Notes under the pieces: generated by a model
Database searches by the model: none
Told to the model about the DNA's origin: nothing
Seen by the model: the letters and a program-made list of their open reading frames with translations, nothing else
Shown here: one piece after another, positions 6,574 to 13,128 of the stretch
Numbering within the stretch: the first letter of the stretch is position 1
Layout of the letters: the number at the start of each line of letters is the position of its first letter
Program-made: the position numbers and the translations under genes
NCBI GenBank assembly: GCA_937880545.1
Contig: CALFKA010000298.1
Location: 1-15,271 of the forward strand
Reading direction: 5' to 3'
From: an uncultured Clostridia bacterium
Lineage (GTDB): Bacteria > Bacillota > Clostridia > Peptostreptococcales > Acidaminobacteraceae
Length of the DNA stretch: 15,271 bases

Positions 6574-7374
6574 CTATACTTCTTCTACTCGTTGATCCCC
6601 TGTTTCTAGGTGAGCTATGACAGGGAGGCGGGGGTCGAATGCAGGGAGCGGTCGATACTTGAACCTGCTTCTCAGGTGGCTATTGTCGATCTTCTTTTTG
6701 CTCACCGGATCGGGCGCGATTCCCAAGCGAATATATTGATTGAGCGTTTTATAGGAGTAACCGAAGACCTCCTCATCCGTCCTTTTTCTCAGACCGTCGG
6801 CAGGCGGCTTCACGAGGAATTTCTCCGGGATACCCATCTCCCTTCCCAGTGCAATGACCTCATCGCAGGTGAGCATCCCAAACGGTGCAAAAGCTCCTGC
6901 GGTGTCACCGTAGACGGTGGCATAGCCGATCCAGTCCTCCGACAAATTGCCGGTATTGATGACACGACTGCCCTCGATCGACTGGGACACGGCGTATAAG
7001 AGGGTCATGCGTACCCTCGGTGGCAGATTGATCTGGGTCTGCTCACTGATCGGGAACTCTTTTGTAAAAGCACTCTCGTGCAACTGTCGATAGAAGGAAG
7101 AAGTAATGTATGAGATGTCGATCTTCGTATGATGAATCTTCAGATGCTCGGCGATCTCATATGCATAGGAAATATCGGGTTGATGGCCGTCGGGCATAAG
7201 GATTCCGTATACGTTGTCAGCGCCGACTACTCGGGCCATGAGAGCAGCCGTGACGCTACTGTCCTTTCCGCCGGAAATCCCTATGATGGCTTTCGTTCCT
7301 CCGGTCGACGTCATCATGTCTCGGGTCCACTTTTCAAGCTCCGAAAGTACTTTTTCAGGGTTGAATATACTCAT
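6574..7374 (-). CDS. nadE: NAD+ synthetase, ammonia-dependent type
   Basis: A 266-residue protein that amidates nicotinic acid adenine dinucleotide to NAD+ using ATP. The N-type ATP pyrophosphatase P-loop SGGKDS is at 34-39. Later family segments include NTGNLSEDW, YGDTAGAFAPF and KPPADGL. There is no glutaminase domain, so ammonia should be the direct nitrogen donor, as in short bacterial NadE proteins. ATG 7374 is preferred to the TTG at 7380 because AAGGTG lies seven bases upstream of it. The start lies inside the end of the nicotinamidase-like gene (20-base overlap), so the two are probably translationally coupled. It is the last gene of the ychF operon. Confidence 0.95.
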   Translation of the reverse strand: MSIFNPEKVLSELEKWTRDMMTSTGGTKAIIGISGGKDSSVTAALMARVVGADNVYGILMPDGHQPDISYAYEIAEHLKIHHTKIDISYITSSFYRQLHESAFTKEFPISEQTQINLPPRVRMTLLYAVSQSIEGSRVINTGNLSEDWIGYATVYGDTAGAFAPFGMLTCDEVIALGREMGIPEKFLVKPPADGLRKRTDEEVFGYSYKTLNQYIRLGIAPDPVSKKKIDNSHLRSRFKYRPLPAFDPRLPVIAHLETGDQRVEEV

Positions 7375-7888
7375 CGTCAAGCACCTTCACTTTCAGGCCT
7401 TTCATGATCTCCAGAGCGCTTCTGTGAAGCTCGGGATTCGATGCGACCGTACGTCGGGCAGAAACGGTTAAGCCCGATGAGGGAAAGACGTTCTGAATAA
7501 TGTTCAGATTCGCTAGGACACAGACATTCGTCTCGACCCCCAAAAACTCGATAAATTCGAAATCGTTTTTCCGATCTTTGAATTTCTCTCTGAAAGCCAA
7601 TGCTCCTTCGGGTGAAATGCCGTAATGTTCTTTCTCGAAGAGCTCGGCTTCCCGGAGGAGATCACGAAAAAGAGGATGGATCTCCTGCGCCCAGGCGATT
7701 GTCTCGGCGCTTCTATCTTTGTATTCGTCCTCGGGGTAAATGTTCTTGGTGCAGGCCATCAGTTCTCCGGTTCGGATCGCTTCTTCCAGTCGCTCTTTGA
7801 TGTCTCCGAGCACATCCTCGACGGCCGGAAAGTAGAACTTTCCCTCGGGATCAAGATAGTCGTTTTGAAGGTCGATGGCAAATAACAT
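7355..7888 (-). CDS. Nicotinamidase-like cysteine hydrolase (isochorismatase family)
   Basis: A 177-residue protein with the family's Asp-Lys-Cys triad: D6 (AIDLQND), K86 (EKEHYG) and C123 in GVETNVCV. Its position directly before nadE suggests conversion of nicotinamide to nicotinate, feeding NAD salvage through nicotinate mononucleotide and NadE. However, the stretch that in PncA carries metal-binding residues (DxHxxxxH-like) reads NIYPEDEY at 49-56, without histidines. A different amide substrate or an altered metal site is therefore possible, and I give no gene symbol. ATG 7888 is chosen over TTG 7909 because AAAGGA lies just before it and MLFAIDLQ is the usual family start. It begins 30 bases after ychF ends. 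Confidence 0.8.
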   Translation of the reverse strand: MLFAIDLQNDYLDPEGKFYFPAVEDVLGDIKERLEEAIRTGELMACTKNIYPEDEYKDRSAETIAWAQEIHPLFRDLLREAELFEKEHYGISPEGALAFREKFKDRKNDFEFIEFLGVETNVCVLANLNIIQNVFPSSGLTVSARRTVASNPELHRSALEIMKGLKVKVLDDEYIQP

Positions 7889-7918
7889 AGTGATCCTTTC
7901 AAAAAACAATTTGATTCT

Positions 7919-9004
7919 TCAGACATTGAAGCGAAAGAGGATGACATCTCCGTCTTTAACGATATATTCTTTTCCTTCGCTTCGGATAAGACCAAGCTCT
8001 TTTGCCCGGGTCATGCTTCCGGCGTTGACAAGCTCGTTGTAATCGATGACCTCGGCACGGATGAAACCTCTCTCAAAGTCCGTATGGATCTTTCCAGCAG
8101 CTTTTAGGGCTTTGGTACCCTTTGATACAGTCCAAGCGTGCGTCTCCCTGGGACCGACGGTAAGGAAACTGATGAGGTTGAGGAGGGAGTAGCTGGCTTT
8201 GATCAGTTTATCGAGGCCTGATTCTTCCACTCCCAGATCCTGAAGGAAGTCCTTTCTTTCTTCGGGAGGAAGTTCAGAGATCTCTTCTTCAATCTGAGCG
8301 CTGATAGCGAGAACCTCAGATCCCTCTGCGGCAGCCTTCTCCTCAATGGCCTCGAGAAAGGGATTTGTCGTATGAAAATCATCCAGTCCCACATTGGCGA
8401 CATAGATGACCGGCTTATCTGTGAGGAGTTGCATCTCCGTGACAAAGACTCTTTCTTCGGGCTCAAAGGTCATGTTTCGAACCAGGACCGCCTTATCAAA
8501 CTCCTCGATCATTCGCTCAATGATGCGGATATTTGCTTGAAGACTTTTGTCCCCCTTTGCCTGGCGCTCCAGTCGTGCCTTGCGCCTCTCGAGGATCTCC
8601 AGGTCTGCGAGGATTAACTCAAGCTCGACCGTTTCCATATCTCTCACAGGATCAATTCCGCCCTCTACGTGGATGACATTTGTGTCCTCAAAAGCTCGCA
8701 CGACATGGACGATGGCATCGACTTCGCGGATGTGAGAGAGGAATTGATTTCCCAGTCCTTCTCCTTTAGAAGCTCCTTTTACCAAGCCGGCGATATCAAA
8801 AAAGGTTACCGCAGCCGGCACGATCTTTTCTGAATGGGACATTTCCGCAAGGACCGCAAGCCTGGCATCCGGCACATCGACAACGCCCATGTTGGGTTCA
8901 ATGGTGCAGAAAGGATAATTGGCGCTCTGTGCTCCAGCGTGAGTGATGGCATTAAACAATGTGCTCTTCCCCACATTGGGAAGACCGACAATTCCGAGTT
9001 TCAT
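7919..9004 (-). CDS. ychF: Redox-regulated P-loop ATPase/GTPase YchF (Obg family, OLA1 homologue)
   Basis: A 361-residue protein close to full family length. It carries the G1 loop GLPNVGKST (7-15), the switch II block DIAGLVKGASKGEG (70-83), a central helical region and a C-terminal TGS domain (about 277-361). YchF proteins bind ribosomes and prefer ATP over GTP because the usual NKxD motif is NxxE. Here that site reads N204-V-G-L207, so the Glu is also absent. The start ATG is preceded by AGGAG at about 11 bases. It is the first gene of a minus-strand operon with the nicotinamidase-like gene and nadE, driven from 9195-9223. Confidence 0.96.
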   Translation of the reverse strand: MKLGIVGLPNVGKSTLFNAITHAGAQSANYPFCTIEPNMGVVDVPDARLAVLAEMSHSEKIVPAAVTFFDIAGLVKGASKGEGLGNQFLSHIREVDAIVHVVRAFEDTNVIHVEGGIDPVRDMETVELELILADLEILERRKARLERQAKGDKSLQANIRIIERMIEEFDKAVLVRNMTFEPEERVFVTEMQLLTDKPVIYVANVGLDDFHTTNPFLEAIEEKAAAEGSEVLAISAQIEEEISELPPEERKDFLQDLGVEESGLDKLIKASYSLLNLISFLTVGPRETHAWTVSKGTKALKAAGKIHTDFERGFIRAEVIDYNELVNAGSMTRAKELGLIRSEGKEYIVKDGDVILFRFNV

Positions 9005-9055
9005 TTATTACTTATCTCCTGTCATTTTTAGAAAACTACGATAACTAGCATACTC

Positions 9056-9103
9056 TTCATGAGGTATGAAGGGTCTGTGTGCTGGGTACACCCTTCTCAT
9101 GAA
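9056..9103 (-). repeat. Bulged inverted repeat in the ychF leader
   Basis: TTCATGAG (9056-9063) pairs with CTCATGAA (9096-9103), and AAGGGT (9069-9074) pairs with ACCCTT (9090-9095). Together they give 14 bp with a 5-base bulge and a 15-base loop. It is not followed by a U run on either strand, so it is not an ordinary terminator. It lies in the predicted untranslated leader of ychF, about 50 bases upstream of the start codon. Confidence 0.65.
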
Positions 9104-9163
9104 AAAGAACTATATCGATACATCGCAGAAAACATTTTGAATATTGGGACAGAGGGTGCGAGG

Positions 9164-9194
9164 GGGTCAGTAAAGAGCTCCTCATCCCTGACCC
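9164..9194. repeat. Inverted repeat at the predicted ychF transcription start
   Basis: GGGTCAG (9164-9170) and CTGACCC (9188-9194) are perfect 7-bp arms 17 bases apart. On the minus strand one arm falls between the -10 and the expected start point and the other about 20 bases downstream. It could be an operator or a hairpin at the RNA 5' end. Confidence 0.55.
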
Positions 9195-9223
9195 ATTATA
9201 ATGGAATTGTTTGCCAATAACAA
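9195..9223 (-). promoter_or_regulatory. Sigma-A-type promoter of ychF-nicotinamidase-nadE
   Basis: Read on the minus strand: TTGTTA (9223-9218), a 17-base spacer and a perfect TATAAT (9200-9195). Transcription should start near 9188, giving a leader of about 180 bases. The -10 sits inside a perfect 12-bp palindrome CCATTATAATGG (9193-9204). Confidence 0.78.
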
Positions 9224-9225
9224 TT
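9205..9225. promoter_or_regulatory. Operator-like inverted repeat over the ychF -35
   Basis: AATTGTT (9205-9211) and AACAATT (9219-9225) are perfect 7-bp arms separated by seven bases and overlap the minus-strand -35. The TTGTT/AACAA ends resemble Rex sites, but the spacing is one base shorter than the TTGTTAA-N4-TTAACAA form I recall. The regulator is not identified. Confidence 0.5.
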
Positions 9226-9297
9226 TAATAAAGCCTTCCTCTCTGAAAGCTCATGAATTGCATGGCCGGTACCACTTCAGGTAGTTATTGGTCGGCG

Positions 9298-9325
9298 TTC
9301 ACAGTATGCTGTTCAGTGGTATAAT
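9298..9325 (+). promoter_or_regulatory. Promoter of the M16 peptidase-lgt operon (extended -10)
   Basis: TTCACA (9298-9303), a 16-base spacer and TATAAT (9320-9325), preceded by TGG to form an extended -10 (TGnTATAAT). The expected start point at about 9332 is one or two bases before the ATG at 9334, which predicts a leaderless mRNA. Confidence 0.75.
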
Positions 9326-9333
9326 GACATTCT

Positions 9334-10572
9334 ATGAATAGAAATAATAGTTTTTGGAAAAGATTTATAGAAAAGCTCCAGCCCGCTTCTCAGACATTTT
9401 TGCAAGACGAGTTACGAAAAGACTGGGGGCTCAACATCTACTTTGTGCACCCTTTTTCCTCGGAGGAAGTGACTTACGCCTCCATGCTGGGAAGAGTTCT
9501 CGAATCTTCCTGTGAGCGGTATCCAACGCTTCTCTCCATCACCAGAAGAGAAGAAGAGTTGTATGGCAGTCACTTTTATACCAATGTGGAGAGCTTTGGT
9601 GAGCATCTCGTCATCGGCTTCTACTTGAGAGCTCTGCGCGACGAATATGTCTCGGACACTTTGAGCCGGGAGGTTGTGGAGTATATCAGTGAGATTTTAT
9701 TTTCACCTCATGTAGAAGGCGAGGGATTTTCGGCGGAAATCTTTGAAGTGGAGAAAGAACGGCTTCTCGATGCCATGGCTTCCTTTAAGAAAGACCCGAT
9801 GAATCTCGCCTATGCCGGCGCACTAAAAGGTTGCGTGGAAGGCGAACTCTCTCTGCTTCCTATGGAGCAGGCTGAAGTTCTTGAGAAAATGACACCCAAG
9901 TCTTTGTATGAGTATTATCTCAAACTGTTTGCGAATGCTCCATGTCACTTGGTTGTAAAAGGGATGGGCAACGATGCCTCGGAGGGTTCGATTCCTCTGC
10001 TAGCACCATTTCTCCCTGACTTCTTGCCTGGTGCAGATCCGGTGGAAAAAGGAGACTTTGCTCAGAGTGTGATGGTGCAGATGTACACCACTTCACTGCG
10101 GGCGGGAGACCCGGACACCCTTCCTCTCTACCTCTTTACCATGCTCTGGGGTGAGGGTGCCTTTTCGCGACTCTTTGAGACGGTGAGAGAAGAGATGGGG
10201 CTTTGCTACGGGATCAGCGCGGACTACTCGCGCTCCTTAAGTCTGGTCAGTGTAAGTGTGGCCTTTCTTCAGAAAGAACACACAAAGTTAAGTGATGCGA
10301 TCCGTGATTCTCTTGAAATACTCAGAAAAGAGGGAGTTTCACAGGATGCTTTTGAGGGAATAAAGGCCGAGGTGCGCTCCTCGATGATCAGCCGCAAAGA
10401 GGGCATCGGATCCGAAATGTCCACCGTCTTTTATCGTTCGCTACTCGGTGAGAGTATTTCTATAGAAGAACGCCTGAAAAGGCTTGATAATATCACTCAG
10501 GAGGAAGTATTGAAGGCGGCACAGACCTTGGTGTATCATTCTTCCTTTAGCATTCTCGGAGGCGACTTATGA
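9334..10572 (+). CDS. M16-family peptidase-like protein, YmfF type (no zinc motif)
   Basis: A 412-residue protein resembling the first member of the paired M16 metallopeptidases known in Bacilli and Clostridia as YmfF/YmfH. The N-terminal half has the M16 fold pattern (for example RREEELYGSHF, about 70-80), but the zinc motif HxxEH is absent, so it is probably the non-catalytic partner that forms the closed chamber with the next gene's product. The C-terminal half has the R/Y-type segment (REEMGLCYGIS, about 287-297). There is no signal peptide. The ATG has no Shine-Dalgarno site and lies just downstream of a promoter; no better in-frame start is near (a stop codon lies at 9325-9327, and a TTG at 9400 also lacks a site). 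Its end overlaps the next gene by four bases. The substrate is unknown. Confidence 0.82.
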   Translation: MNRNNSFWKRFIEKLQPASQTFLQDELRKDWGLNIYFVHPFSSEEVTYASMLGRVLESSCERYPTLLSITRREEELYGSHFYTNVESFGEHLVIGFYLRALRDEYVSDTLSREVVEYISEILFSPHVEGEGFSAEIFEVEKERLLDAMASFKKDPMNLAYAGALKGCVEGELSLLPMEQAEVLEKMTPKSLYEYYLKLFANAPCHLVVKGMGNDASEGSIPLLAPFLPDFLPGADPVEKGDFAQSVMVQMYTTSLRAGDPDTLPLYLFTMLWGEGAFSRLFETVREEMGLCYGISADYSRSLSLVSVSVAFLQKEHTKLSDAIRDSLEILRKEGVSQDAFEGIKAEVRSSMISRKEGIGSEMSTVFYRSLLGESISIEERLKRLDNITQEEVLKAAQTLVYHSSFSILGGDL

Positions 10573-11825
10573 TTCTCGAGTATAAAAGTGAACACTTTAA
10601 AGAGAGCTATCGCACCTTGCGCCTTGAGAGTGGTTTTGAGTTGACGCACTACCGAAAACCTTTCTCGCTTCAGGCAGCCTTTCTCTGTATCGATTATGGA
10701 TCGCTTCACCGATCGTATAGAAGGCAGGATGGAAAAGAAGTAGTCCATCCAATGGGAAGTGCACACTTTCTGGAGCACAAGCTCTTTGAAAACGCTTCCG
10801 AAGATTTTTCACAAAAAATGGCAAAGCTCGGGGTCAGCGTCAATGCCTATACAGGCTACGACAGAACGTGCTTCTATTTTTTCGGAGGGGGTCATTTTGA
10901 AGAGGCGTTGGAGCATCTGCTAAAACTTCCCGTATTTCCCGGCTTCACGCAAGAGGGGGTGGAGAAGGAAAAGTCGGTCATAGCAAGAGAGATCGAACTT
11001 TATGATGATGACATCGATTCCCTTGTCTATCGTCAGGCGGTGGAAGCACTTTATCCGGGCCACCCGGTCGCAGAGGAGATTCTGGGAAGCGCCAACTCGC
11101 TCCTTGACATCACCTACAAATCTCTTCTGCAGATTGTGAAGGAATGCTATACGCCTTCTCGCATGCAGCTTCTCTTGATCGGTGACTTTGAGGAGAATAT
11201 CCTAGAAAGAGTAGCGGAAAAGCTGCCGCGGCCATACCGAGTAAAAACGACAGATGTGATGACGTCATTCCCCGAGATATCATCCATTGCTTCGGGTTCT
11301 ATCCATATGTATAAGGATATTTCCCTTCCCGGCTTTTCCTATCTTCAGAAACTGCCGCTGATAGAAGACGGCAGAGAGCGAACAACGCAGCACCTACTCT
11401 GGGAGATGACGCTAGAGAGCCTGACGGGAGCCGGGAGCCACTTGTTCACTCAACAGTATGCCAAGGGACATCTGATGTCTCTTCATTCCTACACGGTCGA
11501 TCTTCCCGGTGCATCCTTCCTGTGTATCAACGGGGAGGGGAGAGACCCGGAGGCTTTTTTTGAGGCGCTCAGCCGGGAGATGGAGAAAACCCGTAGAGAA
11601 GGAGCAGACCCGGTTGACATGGAGAGGCTCAAGAGGCGACGGATAGGGGAGCGCCTACGCGCCTTTGATCAGTATGCGGAACTCTCTTTTCACTTCTTTG
11701 ATCAGCGCCGTAATGGTTTCTCACTCTTTGAAGAAGCAGAGCTCCTGTTCGACCTGCCTCTTGCCGAGGGACGTTTGCCCGGCGGAGATTGGGTATACAG
11801 TGTCGTATCTAAGGAGTGTAAATGA
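10569..11825 (+). CDS. M16-family zinc peptidase, YmfH type
   Basis: A 418-residue protein with an intact inverted zinc motif HFLEH (H66, E69, H70) and the expected downstream acidic ligand, probably E141 in VIAREIELYDDD. It is therefore the likely catalytic subunit paired with the YmfF-type protein before it. The homologous pair in B. subtilis is annotated as associated with EF-P modification; related pairs process small peptides. No signal peptide is seen, so action is probably cytoplasmic. GGAGG (10558-10562) lies six bases before the ATG, which overlaps the previous stop (ATGA). Its own stop overlaps the lgt start in the same way, so the three genes are translationally coupled. Confidence 0.88.
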   Translation: MILEYKSEHFKESYRTLRLESGFELTHYRKPFSLQAAFLCIDYGSLHRSYRRQDGKEVVHPMGSAHFLEHKLFENASEDFSQKMAKLGVSVNAYTGYDRTCFYFFGGGHFEEALEHLLKLPVFPGFTQEGVEKEKSVIAREIELYDDDIDSLVYRQAVEALYPGHPVAEEILGSANSLLDITYKSLLQIVKECYTPSRMQLLLIGDFEENILERVAEKLPRPYRVKTTDVMTSFPEISSIASGSIHMYKDISLPGFSYLQKLPLIEDGRERTTQHLLWEMTLESLTGAGSHLFTQQYAKGHLMSLHSYTVDLPGASFLCINGEGRDPEAFFEALSREMEKTRREGADPVDMERLKRRRIGERLRAFDQYAELSFHFFDQRRNGFSLFEEAELLFDLPLAEGRLPGGDWVYSVVSKECK

Positions 11826-12580
11826 ATCCGATAGCATTTCAAATATTTGGTATTGAAGTTCGATGGTATGGCTTGCTGATGGCAAGTGGCATGCTGATTG
11901 CCAGCTTGCTTCTTCTGCGTTTTGCGAGAAAAAGAGGATATAAAGACGATCTGATCTATGATTTTCTGTTGATCATCCTCCCTTCATCGATTGTAGGAGC
12001 CAGGCTTTATTACGTGATCTTCAACTGGGGCTATTACTCACAGAACCTGCTTCGTATCCTGAACCTCAGAGAGGGAGGCCTGGCTATTCACGGTGGGGTA
12101 ATAGGAGGAGTGATCTCCGGCTATATCTTCTGTAAAGTAAAAAAGATCAACTTTGCAGAGATTGCCGATATGGTCGCACCGGGCTTGATTCTCGCCCAGG
12201 CGATCGGACGCTGGGGCAACTATGCAAATGGCGAGGCACACGGAGGACCGACGGATCTTCCCTGGGCTATTTCGGTCGATGGTGTTATGGTCCATCCCAC
12301 ATTTTTGTATGAGTCCATCTGGAACGTGCTGGTTTTTCTCTTCCTCATGTGGCGTTATCGCAAAAAAGCTTTCCATGGAGAGATCTTTCTGCTCTACGGT
12401 ATTCTGTATTCTGTGGGAAGGTTCTTTATTGAAGGCCTCCGAACAGACTCTCTGATGATTGGGCCGCTTCGAACGGCACAGGTTATCAGTGTACTGATTA
12501 TTGTGAGCTTTTCTGTGCTATGGTTTATCGGTAGAAACAAGAACAAACGTTTGCAAAATCAAGACAAAGAAAGAAATTAG
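11822..12580 (+). CDS. lgt: Prolipoprotein diacylglyceryl transferase
   Basis: A 252-residue integral membrane enzyme that transfers diacylglycerol from phosphatidylglycerol to the lipobox cysteine of prolipoproteins, the first step of lipoprotein maturation. The Lgt signature is present: AIHGG (H90), GRWGNYANGEAHGG (129-142; R130, N133, N136, E138) and the late EGLRTDSL segment. About seven hydrophobic membrane segments can be traced. The C-terminal tail is rich in Lys/Arg/Asn/Gln, consistent with a cytoplasmic end. AAGGAG (11811-11816) precedes the ATG by five bases, and the start overlaps the YmfH-type stop by four bases. Confidence 0.96.
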   Translation: MNPIAFQIFGIEVRWYGLLMASGMLIASLLLLRFARKRGYKDDLIYDFLLIILPSSIVGARLYYVIFNWGYYSQNLLRILNLREGGLAIHGGVIGGVISGYIFCKVKKINFAEIADMVAPGLILAQAIGRWGNYANGEAHGGPTDLPWAISVDGVMVHPTFLYESIWNVLVFLFLMWRYRKKAFHGEIFLLYGILYSVGRFFIEGLRTDSLMIGPLRTAQVISVLIIVSFSVLWFIGRNKNKRLQNQDKERN

Positions 12581-12603
12581 TGTCAATTTCACAGAAATCT
12601 TTC

Positions 12604-12630
12604 AAAATCCCTTGCGGGATTATTTTTTTT
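12604..12630 (+). terminator. Intrinsic terminator after lgt
   Basis: AATCCC (12606-12611), loop TTGC, GGGATT (12616-12621), then A and eight T. It sits 25 bases after the lgt stop. Its loop and 3' arm contain the putative -35 of the next promoter. Confidence 0.85.
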
Positions 12631-12640
12631 GGTTTATGAT
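12612..12640 (+). promoter_or_regulatory. Promoter of the mraZ division cluster
   Basis: TTGCGG (12612-12617), a 17-base spacer and TATGAT (12635-12640), with an expected start point near 12647. The -35 is a poor match (3/6) and lies inside the lgt terminator hairpin. The -10 and the downstream MraZ boxes support the placement. Confidence 0.6.
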
Positions 12641-12644
12641 GGTT

Positions 12645-12682
12645 CAAAGTGGACCAAAGTGGGTTCAAGTGGAAGCAAAGTA
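12645..12682 (+). promoter_or_regulatory. MraZ operator boxes
   Basis: Direct repeats at a 10-base step: AAAGTGG (12646-12652), AAAGTGG (12656-12662) and CAAGTGG (12666-12672), with a weaker AAAGTA at 12677-12682. MraZ autoregulates its operon by binding such direct repeats (AAAGTG[T/G]-like in Mollicutes, GTGGG-like in others). The boxes begin at the predicted transcription start, where binding would repress. Confidence 0.82.
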
Positions 12683-12698
12683 CTAAAAGGAGAAAGTC

Positions 12699-13127
12699 GT
12701 GTTCGGACAATACACCCATGCCGTCGATCCAAAAGGCCGTGTGAATATTCCGATGAAGTTCAGAGAAAAGCTGGGCGAGACTTTCTATTTGGTAAAAAGC
12801 ACTGACCAATGCCTGGATGTCTTCCCGGCACATGCATGGGAAGAACTGAAGCGCAAGATGCAGCAGGCGTCTCAGTTTAATAAAGCGATCAAAGAGTATC
12901 AACGCGTTATTATCAGCTCAGCTGTGGAGTCGTCGACAGATCGACAGGGAAGAGTCTTGATTCCCCAGAATCTGAGAGAGTTTGCCGGAGTAGATAAAGA
13001 AGTGATGATTGCCGGTCTGGGTGAGCGCCTGGAGATCTGGCCACTAGACAAGTGGAACGCACGCTATGTAGATATCGAGCTTGATATGGAAGCCATCGCC
13101 GAAGAACTAGCAAAGCTGGGGGTGTAG
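12699..13127 (+). CDS. mraZ: Transcriptional regulator MraZ
   Basis: A 142-residue DNA-binding protein with two tandem SpoVT/AbrB-like half-domains, marked by the repeated DPKGRVNIP (about 10-18) and DRQGRVLIP (about 80-88) segments. MraZ forms rings and controls the division and cell-wall (dcw) cluster, including its own gene. GTG 12699 is the start; AAAAGGAGA lies about six bases upstream and the product begins MFGQYTHAVD, as in other MraZ proteins. It is the first gene of the cluster and lies directly downstream of the direct-repeat boxes. Confidence 0.96.
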   Translation: MFGQYTHAVDPKGRVNIPMKFREKLGETFYLVKSTDQCLDVFPAHAWEELKRKMQQASQFNKAIKEYQRVIISSAVESSTDRQGRVLIPQNLREFAGVDKEVMIAGLGERLEIWPLDKWNARYVDIELDMEAIAEELAKLGV

Positions 13128-13128
13128 G

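Noticed and set aside
9197..9202. A plus-strand TATAAT as a promoter for the M16 operon
   Set aside because: There is no -35 at 17 bases upstream (AGAGCT). It appears only because the minus-strand -10 lies in a palindrome. A better promoter lies at 9298-9325.
12645..12682. Short regular repeats considered as a CRISPR-like or satellite array
   Set aside because: Units are 7 bases at a 10-base step directly before mraZ, which fits MraZ operator boxes.
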